Positions 49,784 through 58,897 of a stretch of DNA of 64,000 nt are shown here, piece after piece. This stretch comes from an uncultured Pelagibacteraceae bacterium (GTDB lineage Bacteria; Pseudomonadota; Alphaproteobacteria; Pelagibacterales; Pelagibacteraceae), in contig CACEKE010000002.1 of assembly GCA_902560075.1 (NCBI GenBank), positions 62,001 to 126,000 on the forward strand, in the 5' to 3' direction. Under the pieces are notes generated by a model. The model made no database searches and had not been told where the DNA came from. It saw only the letters and a program-made list of their open reading frames with translations. The position numbers and the translations under genes were made by a program. Numbering within the stretch: position 1 is the first letter of the stretch; each line of letters starts with the position of its first letter.

Positions 49784-50275
49784 TTAATTACTTAAATGTG
49801 TATTATTAAAAAAACTAGCTATCAAAATTGCATCTGCTTTATTATTATCCTTTTTTTTTGATAGTTTAGAGGATATTTGAGGAAAAATTTCTATTGCTTT
49901 AGTTCTACTTGCCTCTTTTTCTGTCTTAATCAGATTAAAATATTTCTTCCATTTCGCAGGTCGAACAAAATACATTGGTAGTTGCATTGCAGAACAAATT
50001 CCCTTAATCACACCAAATGATTGACCAAAATTAAACATACTGGTCACACCTTGTCCAGGCATTGCAGATACCTGTTCTATAACAACAATAATTTTTTTTT
50101 TATCTATATTTTTGATTTTTAAATTTATTTCGTTATAGATTTGGGAGCCATTCACTTGTTTTTTATTTTTTTTGCCGTCTGCCATAAATGGCATATCAAT
50201 TACATCTATCACACTCCCATTCTCAAAAAAACAGATTGCACCTGAAATACCTGGGTCAATACTTATTATATACAT
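49784..50275 (-). CDS. RuvC-like RNase H-fold nuclease (divergent or phage-type resolvase)
   Basis: This 163-residue protein resembles Holliday-junction resolvases. It opens with ISIDPGISGAICFF (catalytic Asp7), has VVIEQVSAMPGQGVTSMFNFGQSFGVIKGI with a catalytic Glu, VRPAKWKKYFNL, and a C-terminal acidic site DNNKADAILIASF. The motif spacing and the PAKWKK segment match phage-type RuvC-like proteins better than canonical RuvC, where DAADALA is usual. It lies where ruvC normally sits (after yebC), but ruvA and ruvB do not follow. It may be a replacement resolvase; the exact substrate is unknown. Confidence 0.75.
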   Translation of the reverse strand: MYIISIDPGISGAICFFENGSVIDVIDMPFMADGKKNKKQVNGSQIYNEINLKIKNIDKKKIIVVIEQVSAMPGQGVTSMFNFGQSFGVIKGICSAMQLPMYFVRPAKWKKYFNLIKTEKEASRTKAIEIFPQISSKLSKKKDNNKADAILIASFFNNTHLSN

Positions 50276-50278
50276 CTT

Positions 50279-51001
50279 CTAATCTATAAATTTTAAATTT
50301 GTATAAACATTTTGAACGTCTTCGTTATCCTCTAAACTATTTATAAAATCATATAAATTTTGTTTTTCGTCTTCCTTAGGAATAACTAAATTAATTGGTA
50401 TCCATTCAATTTTTGTTGATATAAAATTTTTGATTTCAATTTCCAATTTTTTTTTAACATTATAAATTTCATTTTTTTCACAATGAATTTCATAAATATC
50501 ATCTTTAATTAATAAATCATCAATTCCTAAATCTATTACATAATTGTATAAGACATCTTCTTTGATCTCATTGATATCAAGCTTAATAACTCCGATTTGT
50601 TTGAAATTATGAGAAGCAGATCCTTGTGAGCCTAAGGATCCACCATTTTTTTGAAAAAGTGTTCTAATATTAGAAGCTGTTCTATTTTTGTTGTCCGTCA
50701 AAGCCTCAACTATACATGCTACATTATTAGGACCGAAGCCCTCATATCGTAAATGTTCGAAATTATGGTCTTTTGATAATTTTGATTTATCTATTGCTCT
50801 CTCTATATTATCTTTGGGCATATTAGCAGATCTAGCAGATTGAATTGCTGATCTTAATCTGGAATTTGTGTTTGGATCTTTATCCCCTAGTTTTGCAGCT
50901 ACTGTAATTTCTTTTGATAGTTTTGAAAATATTTTAGATCTAGTTTTATCAACTCTATCCTTTTTATGTTTTATACCTGCCCAATGAGAATGTCCCGCCA
51001 T
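50279..51001 (-). CDS. yebC: YebC/TACO1-family protein
   Basis: Family members help ribosomes through proline-rich stretches (TACO1/YebC2) or act as transcriptional regulators (YebC). The protein begins MAGHSHWAGIKHKKDRVDKTRSKIFSKLSKEI, followed by NMPKDNIERAIDKS, YEGFGPNNVACIVEALTDNKNRT and FQKNGGSLGSQGSASHNF, all diagnostic. At 240 residues it is full length. It lies three bases before the RuvC-like gene, preserving the classical yebC-ruvC adjacency. Confidence 0.95.
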   Translation of the reverse strand: MAGHSHWAGIKHKKDRVDKTRSKIFSKLSKEITVAAKLGDKDPNTNSRLRSAIQSARSANMPKDNIERAIDKSKLSKDHNFEHLRYEGFGPNNVACIVEALTDNKNRTASNIRTLFQKNGGSLGSQGSASHNFKQIGVIKLDINEIKEDVLYNYVIDLGIDDLLIKDDIYEIHCEKNEIYNVKKKLEIEIKNFISTKIEWIPINLVIPKEDEKQNLYDFINSLEDNEDVQNVYTNLKFID

Positions 51002-51009
51002 TAAATTTC

Positions 51010-51807
51010 TTATTTGTGCTCCCCGCTAAAAATAAAACTCTCAGCTTTTTTTGCTAATCCACTATTATCGTCAGCATCTACGATAACTCCACATAGAGAA
51101 GCATTTCCATTCGATGGAAAGTTTTTATCTGTAGTTTTTCTTAAAAATCTATTTAAAGATATTTCTTTATTCATGCCTATTACAGAATTATAATCTCCAC
51201 ACATGCCTGCATCTGTTTGATAAGCTGTTCCTTTAACTAATATTCTACAATCATTAGTTGGAACATGTGTATGAGTACCAACAACTAAAGTCGCTTTACC
51301 ATCAAAAAAATGTCCTATTGCCATTTTTTCACTTGTGATTTCACCATGAAAATCGACTAACAAAAAATCATAGTCGGCTTTTAATTTTTTATTATCTAAA
51401 AAATTTTTTGAAACATCAAAAACGTTTTCACACTTTTTCATGAAAACATTTCCCATCAAATTAAGAACACCAACTTTGAAACCTCTTTTTGAATTAAAAA
51501 TGTTAAAACCTTTACCAGGTAGATCTCCAGTGAGGTTTAAAGGTCTGAGTAATCTTTTCTCATTTTTAATAAAATCATAAGTCTCTTTTTGATCCCAGAT
51601 GTGATTTCCAGTTGTTATAACATCAACACCTGATGATAATAATTCACTCATAATGTTTTCGGTTATACCTACTCCGCTATCAAAGGAATTTTCACCATTA
51701 ACAACTACAAAATCAATTTTTTTTTTTATAATTATTTCTGGTAAATTTTTCTTTAATTTATCGCAACCGGGAAAGCCAACTATATCACCTAAAAATAAAA
51801 ATTTCAT
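51010..51807 (-). CDS. YmdB-type metallophosphoesterase (TIGR00282 family)
   Basis: YmdB proteins are binuclear metal phosphodiesterases; the Bacillus member hydrolyses cyclic nucleotides. Motifs are FLGDIVGFPGCDKL (metal Asp), VVNGENSFDSGVGI, TTGNHIWDQKE, and the C-terminal VDFHGEITSEKMAIGHFFDGKATLVVGTHTHVPTND. At 265 residues it is full length. Its start overlaps the cyclo-ligase stop (ATGA) and it lies nine bases before yebC. Its role in alphaproteobacteria is not established. Confidence 0.9.
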   Translation of the reverse strand: MKFLFLGDIVGFPGCDKLKKNLPEIIIKKKIDFVVVNGENSFDSGVGITENIMSELLSSGVDVITTGNHIWDQKETYDFIKNEKRLLRPLNLTGDLPGKGFNIFNSKRGFKVGVLNLMGNVFMKKCENVFDVSKNFLDNKKLKADYDFLLVDFHGEITSEKMAIGHFFDGKATLVVGTHTHVPTNDCRILVKGTAYQTDAGMCGDYNSVIGMNKEISLNRFLRKTTDKNFPSNGNASLCGVIVDADDNSGLAKKAESFIFSGEHK

Positions 51808-52346
51808 TTGTAAAATTTATTTTCTGTAATAACTAGATCTAGTTTTTTGTCAAAATTATTAATCGGAATTTTATTAACTTTTTGAAAAGAGAAAGCAAAG
51901 CCGATTGATTTAAAAAGCTTTTTTTTTTCTAATTTGGCTAAATATCTGTCGTAATATCCTCCACCGTATCCAATCCTATACAGTTTGTCGTCAAAAGCTA
52001 CTAGAGGAACAAATAAAATATTAGGTAATAGAATTTTACTCTTAAAAGGTTCTGGTATCCCATATTTATTAATTTTCATTGGAAATTTAAATGAATATTT
52101 ATAAAACTCCATATCATTATTATTTTTAATTACTGGGAGGCTTATTTTAATTTTTTCATTCTCGAGTTTTTTAAGTATATTTAAGCAGTCTATTTCATAA
52201 TTTACCGGAATATAACCACCAATAACTGGTTTTACACTATTATTAAAAATAAAGTCTTTAATAATATTAAAACTAATTTTTTTTAAAGGATCAAACTTTT
52301 TTTTTCTTATATTTAAAATTTTATTTCTAATATCTGATTTTTTCAC
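51804..52346 (-). CDS. 5-Formyltetrahydrofolate cyclo-ligase
   Basis: This enzyme converts 5-formyl-THF to 5,10-methenyl-THF with ATP. Evidence is the N-terminal KSDIRNKILNIRKK helix, IGGYIPVNYEIDCLNIL, LFVPLVAFDDKLYRIGYGGGYYDRYLAKL (the ATP/folate site GYGGGYYDR) and KSIGFAFSFQKV. At 180 residues it is typical. It follows zapA by two bases; in many gammaproteobacteria 6S RNA lies here, but there is no room for it. Confidence 0.92.
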   Translation of the reverse strand: MKKSDIRNKILNIRKKKFDPLKKISFNIIKDFIFNNSVKPVIGGYIPVNYEIDCLNILKKLENEKIKISLPVIKNNNDMEFYKYSFKFPMKINKYGIPEPFKSKILLPNILFVPLVAFDDKLYRIGYGGGYYDRYLAKLEKKKLFKSIGFAFSFQKVNKIPINNFDKKLDLVITENKFYK

Positions 52347-52348
52347 TT

Positions 52349-52798
52349 TTATCTATCTAATGATGAATTGACATCAATTTTCTTAATAAAATTTTCTAAT
52401 TTGTTTGTAGTGTCTTCAATAATAGAGTTATAATTATTTTTATTTTTTTCAATTTCAATTTCTAATTCTTTTTGTTTTTCGTTTAATAAATGTATTTGAA
52501 TATCTTTATTTTTTTTAAAATCATAAACTAATGATTTTAGTTCTTTAAATTTATTTTTTATTTCATCGATTTCTTTTTTTTTTTCATTTATTCTTTTTTT
52601 AGTTTCATAATACTCATCTAGAACAGTTATAGAGGTTATTAATAACAATTTGTTCTCACCTATGTTTCCAAGAGTAGTTTTCAATTTATTAAATTTATTG
52701 TTTAATATGTTTGATAGCTCATCAAGATGTTCTTCTTGTCCATCCTCGCAAGACAATAAAAAATCTTTACCATTGAAGTTTATGTTTACATTTGCCAT
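52349..52798 (-). CDS. zapA: Cell division protein ZapA-like
   Basis: ZapA tetramers cross-link FtsZ filaments. The 149-residue protein has the ZapA core MANVNINFNGKDFLLSCEDGQEEHLDELSNILNNKF and a long C-terminal coiled coil (about residues 65-135) rich in Lys and Glu. The core folds like other ZapA proteins, although sequence identity in the family is low. Its start overlaps the end of the upstream coiled-coil gene by 13 bases. Confidence 0.85.
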   Translation of the reverse strand: MANVNINFNGKDFLLSCEDGQEEHLDELSNILNNKFNKLKTTLGNIGENKLLLITSITVLDEYYETKKRINEKKKEIDEIKNKFKELKSLVYDFKKNKDIQIHLLNEKQKELEIEIEKNKNNYNSIIEDTTNKLENFIKKIDVNSSLDR

Positions 52799-53109
52799 TT
52801 ATCTATTTCATCAATTAGAATATCCGTTTCCTGATTTAATTCATCAATTTTCTCCTCGAATTTCTTTTCTTTTTTACTTTCTTCTTTTCGCTGTTTATTA
52901 AAATAATCTAATTTAACCTTTAATTGTTCGTACTCATTTTTCATAAAATTATATTTTTTCACTAATTCTGTTTTTTCAATTTCTAATTGATTTTTTTTGT
53001 TTTCTAACAGTTTAATTTCTTTAGAGTTTTTAATAGTTAATATCTCAAAATTTTTCAATTTTTCTAAAGTGTCTAGTAATTTTTTTTCTTTCTCATTAAA
53101 GGAATTCAT
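52786..53109 (-). CDS. Small coiled-coil protein upstream of zapA (possible ZapB- or DUF4164-like)
   Basis: I do not recognise a defined family with certainty. The 107-residue protein is almost entirely predicted coiled coil with heptad-like spacing of Leu and Ile (EKKLLDTLEKLKNFEILTI, KLLENKKNQLEIEKTELV) and no membrane helix or signal peptide. It overlaps zapA and is the first gene of the minus-strand run, divergent from tkt. A ZapB- or DUF4164-like partner of ZapA is plausible from context and shape only. Confidence 0.6.
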   Translation of the reverse strand: MNSFNEKEKKLLDTLEKLKNFEILTIKNSKEIKLLENKKNQLEIEKTELVKKYNFMKNEYEQLKVKLDYFNKQRKEESKKEKKFEEKIDELNQETDILIDEIDKWQM

Positions 53110-53130
53110 ATATATAACTATATTAATAAA

Positions 53131-53159
53131 TTGAATCGTCTTAGTCTATACAGGATAAT
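53131..53159 (+). promoter_or_regulatory. Candidate sigma-70 promoter before tkt
   Basis: TTGAAT, a 17-base spacer and GATAAT form a good match to a housekeeping promoter in the 52-base divergent spacer. Its -10 ends only two bases before the predicted TTG start of tkt, so either this promoter is not used for tkt or the start site needs revision. Confidence 0.35.
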
Positions 53160-53161
53160 TT

Positions 53162-55105
53162 TTGAAAATTGATAACAAAGATTTAGCAAACTCAATCAGA
53201 TTTTTGTCGGTAGATGCCGTACAAAGAGCTAATTCCGGGCATCCAGGTATGCCTATGGGCATGGCAGATGTGGCGACAATTTTATTCAAAAACTTTATTA
53301 AATTTGACCCTGCAAATCCTAGCTGGATTAATAGAGATAGATTTATTTTGTCAGCAGGACATGGCTCAATGCTACTGTATTCGTTATTGTATCTAACGGG
53401 TTATAAAAGCGTCTCTTTAAAGGATATAAAAAATTTTAGACAATTAAATTCTATATGTGCTGGTCATCCAGAGTTTGAGCAAAACAGTGGTATCGAAACA
53501 ACAACAGGTCCCTTAGGACAGGGAATATCAAATGCTGTAGGTTTTGCATTAGCTGAAGAAATTTTGAAAGCTCAATATGGTAAGAAAATAATTAATCATA
53601 AAACTTATGTTTTAGCTGGTGATGGATGTTTGATGGAAGGAATAAGTCATGAAGCGTTAAGTCTTGCAGGCCATTTGAAACTAAAAAATTTAATTTTGTT
53701 ATTTGATAATAATTCAATTTCAATAGATGGACCAACTAGTTTGGCAGTTTCAGACAATTATAAAAAAAGATTTAATAGCTATGGATGGAATTACATTAGT
53801 ATAAATGGTCATAATTTTAAAGAAATAAACAAAGCTTTAAAAATAGCTCAAAATTCAAAAAAACCAATTGCAATCTCATGTAAAACGAAAATTGGATTTG
53901 GTTCTCCAAACAAAAGTGGCAGTGCTTCGGTGCATGGTAGTCCTCTTGGTAAAGAAGAGGTAAAATTAGTTAGAAAAAAATTGAGATGGAAATACGATAG
54001 TTTTGTTATTCCAAATTCAATTATTAGAGAATGGAGAAAAATTGGTAAAAGAAATTCTAGAATATCTAAAAAAGAAGTTAGGAACTTAAAAAGAGTTTAT
54101 AAAGAAAATAACCTATTAAAAAAAAATAATTTTTCAATAATGAAATTCAAAAAGGAATATTTGAAAACTTTAAAACCTTTAGCAACAAGAAAATGCTCTG
54201 AGATGTTTTTAGATATTATTTCAAATTCCAAGTTGTTAATAGGTGGTTCTGCAGATTTATCCGGATCGAATAACACTATGACAAAAAATCATAAAATTAT
54301 TAAGCCTGGCGAATTTATGGGAAACTATATTCATTATGGCGTAAGAGAACATGCTATGTGTGGAATAATGAATGGATTATCTCTACATAGTAATTTAATT
54401 CCTTACGGTGGAACTTTCTTAATTTTTAGTGATTACTGTAAACCATCAATTAGATTAGCTGCGATGATGAAAAAAAGAGTAATTTATGTCTTATCTCATG
54501 ACTCAATAGGTTTAGGTGAAGATGGACCAACGCATCAACCAATAGAACAATTGACTAGTCTAAGGTCAATTCCAAATTTAAATGTATTTAGACCAGCTGA
54601 TTTAATTGAGACATTTGAGTGTTGGGAACTAGCTTTAAAAAATAAATATACTCCAAGCGTCATAGCTTTAACTAGACAAAGTGTTAATCCTGTAAGAACA
54701 AAACTAGAAAAGAAAAATAAATGTTCATTAGGAGCTTATGAAGTTTATAGATCATCAAATCGTATTAAACTTACAATACTATCTTCTGGATCAGAGACTA
54801 GTTTAGCTTGTGAGGTTAGTCATAAATTAGCCACAGAAAATATTTACTCAAAAGTTATATCGATGCCTTGCCAAGAAATATTTGACAAACAGAGTGAAAA
54901 ATATAAGAAAAAAATATTAAAAGAGACTCCTTTGGTGGTTTCTATTGAAGCATCTGAAAGTGCTTTTTGGAAAAAATACACAAGTAATAATGGATTAAAT
55001 TTTGGAATAAATAGTTTTGGTAAAAGTGCACCTTATAAAAAAATATACGATTATTTTGGCCTAAATTCTAAAGAAATAATTAAGACGATAAAAAAAAGAT
55101 TATGA
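53162..55105 (+). CDS. tkt: Transketolase
   Basis: Transketolase exchanges two-carbon units between pentose, triose and hexose phosphates using ThDP. The N-terminal half has [41 protein letters not shown], and the ThDP motif [20 protein letters not shown]...DNN. The second half has [15 protein letters not shown] and [19 protein letters not shown]. At 647 residues it is full length. No ATG is available before residue 30, so the TTG at 53162 is taken. Its stop overlaps gap (ATGA). Confidence 0.95.
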   Translation: MKIDNKDLANSIRFLSVDAVQRANSGHPGMPMGMADVATILFKNFIKFDPANPSWINRDRFILSAGHGSMLLYSLLYLTGYKSVSLKDIKNFRQLNSICAGHPEFEQNSGIETTTGPLGQGISNAVGFALAEEILKAQYGKKIINHKTYVLAGDGCLMEGISHEALSLAGHLKLKNLILLFDNNSISIDGPTSLAVSDNYKKRFNSYGWNYISINGHNFKEINKALKIAQNSKKPIAISCKTKIGFGSPNKSGSASVHGSPLGKEEVKLVRKKLRWKYDSFVIPNSIIREWRKIGKRNSRISKKEVRNLKRVYKENNLLKKNNFSIMKFKKEYLKTLKPLATRKCSEMFLDIISNSKLLIGGSADLSGSNNTMTKNHKIIKPGEFMGNYIHYGVREHAMCGIMNGLSLHSNLIPYGGTFLIFSDYCKPSIRLAAMMKKRVIYVLSHDSIGLGEDGPTHQPIEQLTSLRSIPNLNVFRPADLIETFECWELALKNKYTPSVIALTRQSVNPVRTKLEKKNKCSLGAYEVYRSSNRIKLTILSSGSETSLACEVSHKLATENIYSKVISMPCQEIFDKQSEKYKKKILKETPLVVSIEASESAFWKKYTSNNGLNFGINSFGKSAPYKKIYDYFGLNSKEIIKTIKKRL

Positions 55106-56112
55106 AAATAAGAATAGGTATAAATGGAATGGGAAGAATAGGTAGAATGATTGCCCGTTCAATTCTAGAATCAAAAAATAAGAACTTAGAGATAAAACAT
55201 ATAAATAATAGAACTAGTGCTGAGCAATGTTCAAAGCTAATTAAATATGATTCAATCCATGGAGAGTTTAAAGCAGATGTTAATTTTAGAAAAGATAGCT
55301 TAATATTAAATAAAAAAAAAATATTCTTCACTCAAGAAACTGATTTAAATAAAATTAATTGGGGAAAATCTAAAGTGGATATTGTTTTTGAGTGTACAGG
55401 AAAATTTAATTCTAAAAAAAAGTTGCTCCCACACTTAAAAAATGGCGCAAAGAAAGTTATAGTTTCGGCGCCATGCAAGAATGCAGATAAAACAGTTGTA
55501 TTTGGTGTGAATGAGGCCCAAATTAATAGTAAAGATAGAATAATATCTGCAGCTTCGTGCACTACAAATTGTTTAGCCCCTGTTGCTCATGTTCTACATA
55601 ACAATTTTAAAATAGAAAAAGGTTTTATGACTACAATACATGCATTCACTTCGGATCAGAGAATTCTTGATAATTCTCATAAAGACCCCAGAAGAGCCCG
55701 AGCTGCAAGTTTATCTATTGTGCCAACATCAACTGGGGCATCAAAGGCCATTGGTGAAATTATACCGTCATTAAAAGGAAAGCTAGAGGGGGTAGCTATG
55801 AGAGTCCCAACACCAAATGTTTCGTTAATTGAATTTATATTTTGCACACAAAAAAAATTAGCTATAGAAACTATAAATTCAGCCTTTAAAAGATTTAGTA
55901 CCAAAAATAAAAAAAAAATTTTAGATATTACTAATGAAGATTTAGTTTCAATTGATTTTAATCATAATCCTGCCTCCGCCATTATAGATGCAAATTTAAC
56001 AAAAGTAATTGGGCAGTATATGGGAAAAATTTCAGCATGGTACGACAATGAATGGGGCTTTTCCAATAGAATGATCGATATAGCTGAATTTATTCATAAA
56101 AAATCTTCATGA
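55102..56112 (+). CDS. gap: Glyceraldehyde-3-phosphate dehydrogenase (type I)
   Basis: This enzyme interconverts glyceraldehyde 3-phosphate and 1,3-bisphosphoglycerate with NAD(P). The Rossmann motif is [17 protein letters not shown]; the catalytic Cys is in [42 protein letters not shown] and the C-terminal [12 protein letters not shown] are conserved. At 336 residues it is full length. It overlaps tkt and pgk by four bases each, so the three glycolysis/Calvin-type genes are translationally coupled. Confidence 0.97.
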   Translation: MKIRIGINGMGRIGRMIARSILESKNKNLEIKHINNRTSAEQCSKLIKYDSIHGEFKADVNFRKDSLILNKKKIFFTQETDLNKINWGKSKVDIVFECTGKFNSKKKLLPHLKNGAKKVIVSAPCKNADKTVVFGVNEAQINSKDRIISAASCTTNCLAPVAHVLHNNFKIEKGFMTTIHAFTSDQRILDNSHKDPRRARAASLSIVPTSTGASKAIGEIIPSLKGKLEGVAMRVPTPNVSLIEFIFCTQKKLAIETINSAFKRFSTKNKKKILDITNEDLVSIDFNHNPASAIIDANLTKVIGQYMGKISAWYDNEWGFSNRMIDIAEFIHKKSS

Positions 56113-57284
56113 AAAATATAGAAGATCAAGAAAATCTTTCTGGAAAAATAGCATTACTAAGACTTGATTTAAATGTGCCTCTAAAAAATAAAGATATTTT
56201 AGATGAGACAAGAATTGATAAAATTATTCCAGTAATTAATTTTTTACTGAACAGAAAAACAAAAATATTAGTAATATCTCATGTGGGTAGACCAAAAGGT
56301 AAAAAAAATAATGATCTTTCTCTAAAGCCTATTTGTTTAAACATAGAAAAAAAAATAAAAAAAAAAATAAAACTTGTTACTTCTAATTTATATGAAATAA
56401 CAAAAGATAAACTATTTATGCAGGAGGAGGAGATAATTTTTTTAGAAAATATCAGATTTTATCGAGAAGAAGAAATTAACGACTCTAAGTTTGCTAAACA
56501 AATTGCAAGTTTGGGAGATTTTTATGTAAATGATGCTTTTTCATGCTCTCACAGAGATCATGCTTCAGTTTCCAAAATTACAAAATTTTTACCATCATAT
56601 GCTGGATTACAACTGCAGTCTGAAATTAATGCGTTAAAAAAAATAACATCTGATATTGAAAGCCCAATCACTTGCATAATTGGTGGATCTAAAATATCAA
56701 CAAAAATAGGATTAATTAAAAATCTAACAAATAAATTAGATAATTTGGTTTTTGTTGGCGGTATGGCAAATAATATTTTAAATTTTAAAGGTTTTAAAAT
56801 AGGCAAATCTATAAAAGAGGACCATTGTAATAATATAATCGATGATATTTTTATAAACGCTGAGAAAAACTTTTGTAAAATATATTATCCAGAGGATGTG
56901 TGCGTTGGTAAGAATTTTGATAGTCATTCTGAGATTAAAAGTCTTAAAGATATATCGAAAGAGGATATAATTTTAGACATCGGACCAAAAACAGTAGAAA
57001 AAATAAAGAAAATTATAGAAAACAGCAGAACTGTCTTTTGGAACGGGCCTGCTGGTTACTTTGAAAATGAAAATTTTGAGAATGGAAGTTTGCAAATTTG
57101 CAAAATTATTGAAAATAATACAAAAAATAAATCTCTTTATTCTGTTGTTGGTGGTGGTGATACAATTGCTGTAATTAACAAAACAGGAAGTCTAAATAAT
57201 TTTAATTTTGTTTCAACCGCTGGTGGAGCATTTTTAGAATATCTTGAAGGTAAAGAGCTACCTGGTATAAAAGCTTTAAATTAA
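56109..57284 (+). CDS. pgk: Phosphoglycerate kinase
   Basis: Pgk transfers phosphate between 1,3-bisphosphoglycerate and ADP. The N-terminal domain has LLRLDLNVPLKNKDILDETRI and ISHVGRPKGKK; FLENIRFYREEE and NDAFSCSHRDHASV follow. The C-terminal nucleotide domain contains IIGGSKISTKIGLI, WNGPAGYFE and VGGGDTIAVI. At 391 residues it is full length. It lies between gap (4-base overlap) and fba (1-base gap). Confidence 0.97.
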   Translation: MKNIEDQENLSGKIALLRLDLNVPLKNKDILDETRIDKIIPVINFLLNRKTKILVISHVGRPKGKKNNDLSLKPICLNIEKKIKKKIKLVTSNLYEITKDKLFMQEEEIIFLENIRFYREEEINDSKFAKQIASLGDFYVNDAFSCSHRDHASVSKITKFLPSYAGLQLQSEINALKKITSDIESPITCIIGGSKISTKIGLIKNLTNKLDNLVFVGGMANNILNFKGFKIGKSIKEDHCNNIIDDIFINAEKNFCKIYYPEDVCVGKNFDSHSEIKSLKDISKEDIILDIGPKTVEKIKKIIENSRTVFWNGPAGYFENENFENGSLQICKIIENNTKNKSLYSVVGGGDTIAVINKTGSLNNFNFVSTAGGAFLEYLEGKELPGIKALN

Positions 57285-57285
57285 A

Positions 57286-58293
57286 ATGTCAGAATTGAAT
57301 AATATAGCCTTACAAATCATATCTAATGGAAAAGGTATACTGGCAGCTGATGAAAGCACTGGGACAATGACTAAGAGACTAGAAAGTGTGGGTGTAGAAT
57401 CCTCAGCAACAAATAGATTGTCATTTAGAGAAACGCTTTTTACTGCTTCTAATATGTCAAATTGTATAGGTGGTGTCATTTTGTATGACGAGACAATTAA
57501 TCAAGAAGTAAATAAAAAAAAAATTCCTGAAATTATTTCTGATCAAGGTACGTATCCTGGTATAAAAGTTGATACAGGTGCAAAAATGCTTGCAGGATCA
57601 GAGAATGAAAAAATTACTGAGGGCCTAGATGGATTAAGAGAGAGATTAAAAGTTTATAGTAATTTGGGTGCAAAATTTACAAAATGGAGAGGTGTTTATT
57701 TTATTTCTAAAGAATACCCAAGTAAACTAGCAGTCTATTCAAATGCACATGCGTTAGCTCGTTATGCTGCACTTGTTCAAGAGGCAAATATGGTTCCAAT
57801 TGTTGAGCCTGAAGTACTAATGGATGGAAATCACTCTGCAAAAGAATGTTATGATAAAACATCAGTTGTGATTAAAAAATGTTTTGATGAATTAATTTTT
57901 AACAATGTTGACTTAACAGGTATTATCTTAAAGCCTAATATGATACTCGCTGGAAGTAATTCTAAAGAAAAAATTTCAGGGGAAGAAGTCGCAAAGTTAA
58001 CAGTTGAGTGTCTTAAAAATTCAGTGCCACAGGAAGTTCCTGGAGTAGCATTTTTATCCGGAGGTCAGTCGGAAATCGAAGCTACAGAAAATCTTAATTT
58101 GATAAATAAATATAATACAACTGACTTTATTATGACTTATTCATATGGTCGTGCTTTGCAACAAAGTGCTCTTAAACACTGGTCAAAAAATATTAAAGAT
58201 ATCAAGGGAACTCAAAAAATATTCAACCACAGAGCAGAAATGTGCTCTCTTGCTTCTCAAGGCAAATGGAGCAATGAACTTGAAAACAAATAA
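57286..58293 (+). CDS. fba: Class I fructose-bisphosphate aldolase
   Basis: This metal-independent aldolase joins or splits dihydroxyacetone phosphate and glyceraldehyde 3-phosphate through a Schiff base. GKGILAADESTGTMTKRLESVGV opens the protein; GAKFTKWRGVYFI, VPIVEPEVLMDGNHS and LTGIILKPNMILAG contain barrel lysines, with the Schiff-base Lys expected in ILKPNM. FLSGGQSEIEATENLN is the phosphate site. At 335 residues it matches eukaryote-like class I enzymes. It supports gluconeogenic or glycolytic flux with PpdK. Confidence 0.95.
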   Translation: MSELNNIALQIISNGKGILAADESTGTMTKRLESVGVESSATNRLSFRETLFTASNMSNCIGGVILYDETINQEVNKKKIPEIISDQGTYPGIKVDTGAKMLAGSENEKITEGLDGLRERLKVYSNLGAKFTKWRGVYFISKEYPSKLAVYSNAHALARYAALVQEANMVPIVEPEVLMDGNHSAKECYDKTSVVIKKCFDELIFNNVDLTGIILKPNMILAGSNSKEKISGEEVAKLTVECLKNSVPQEVPGVAFLSGGQSEIEATENLNLINKYNTTDFIMTYSYGRALQQSALKHWSKNIKDIKGTQKIFNHRAEMCSLASQGKWSNELENK

Positions 58294-58897
58294 AAAATTC
58301 ATATATCTATTATCTCCAAGTAAAATAAAAAATAATAAATTTTTCCTAGATCTTGTTGAAGTATTATCTACAAACAAAATATCTTTTTTTCAGTTAAGAT
58401 TAAAAGGTAAAAGGCACAAAAAAAGTTTAAGTATTGCAAAAAAAGCAAAAAGAATTTGTAAAAAATTTAACGTCAAATTTATAATAAATGATAATCCTTA
58501 TTTTGCAAAACAAATTGGTGCAGATGGATGTCACTTAGGACAAAAGGATATGAGTCTGCAAAAAGCTAGAAAAATTTTAAAGAAAAAAATAATTGGAGTT
58601 AGTTGTCATAATTCAATTAAGCTAGTAAAAAAAGCAACTAAAGACGGAGCCGATTATGTGGCATTAGGTTCTTTCTTTAAATCTAAAACAAAACAAAATG
58701 CACTTAGATCCAAGTTTCAAATTATAAATAAGGCTAAAAAGGTTTCTAAATTACCTATAGTTTGCATAGGAGGAATTACCGATAAAAATTACAAGAAACT
58801 TATATTGCATAAACCAAATTTTTTAGCTATCTCCAATTATATTTGGGGTAATTCTAAGTTAAAACCAAAAGAGGCTGCAAAAAAAATTAATTTATGA
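58274..58897 (+). CDS. thiE: Thiamine-phosphate synthase-like protein
   Basis: ThiE couples HMP-PP with thiazole phosphate to form thiamine monophosphate. The TIM barrel shows FFQLRLKGKR, FIINDNPYFAKQIGADGCHLGQKDM, IGVSCHNSIKLVKKATKDGADYVALGSFFKSKTK and LPIVCIGGI. These match ThiE order, although GPxFxTxTK is changed to GSFFKSKTK. The ORF-track start lies deep inside fba; the ATG at 58274 overlaps fba by 20 bases and gives 207 residues. TenI is an alternative. The stop overlaps efp (ATGA). Confidence 0.82.
   Translation: MNLKTNKKFIYLLSPSKIKNNKFFLDLVEVLSTNKISFFQLRLKGKRHKKSLSIAKKAKRICKKFNVKFIINDNPYFAKQIGADGCHLGQKDMSLQKARKILKKKIIGVSCHNSIKLVKKATKDGADYVALGSFFKSKTKQNALRSKFQIINKAKKVSKLPIVCIGGITDKNYKKLILHKPNFLAISNYIWGNSKLKPKEAAKKINL

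Noticed and set aside
52347-52348. 6S RNA between zapA and the 5-formyl-THF cyclo-ligase gene
   Set aside because: 6S RNA is often found there, but only two bases separate the genes in this genome.
58145-58273. 43-residue N-terminal extension of thiE within fba
   Set aside because: This stretch is the shifted frame of the fba 3' end. The ATG at 58274 gives a normal ThiE length.
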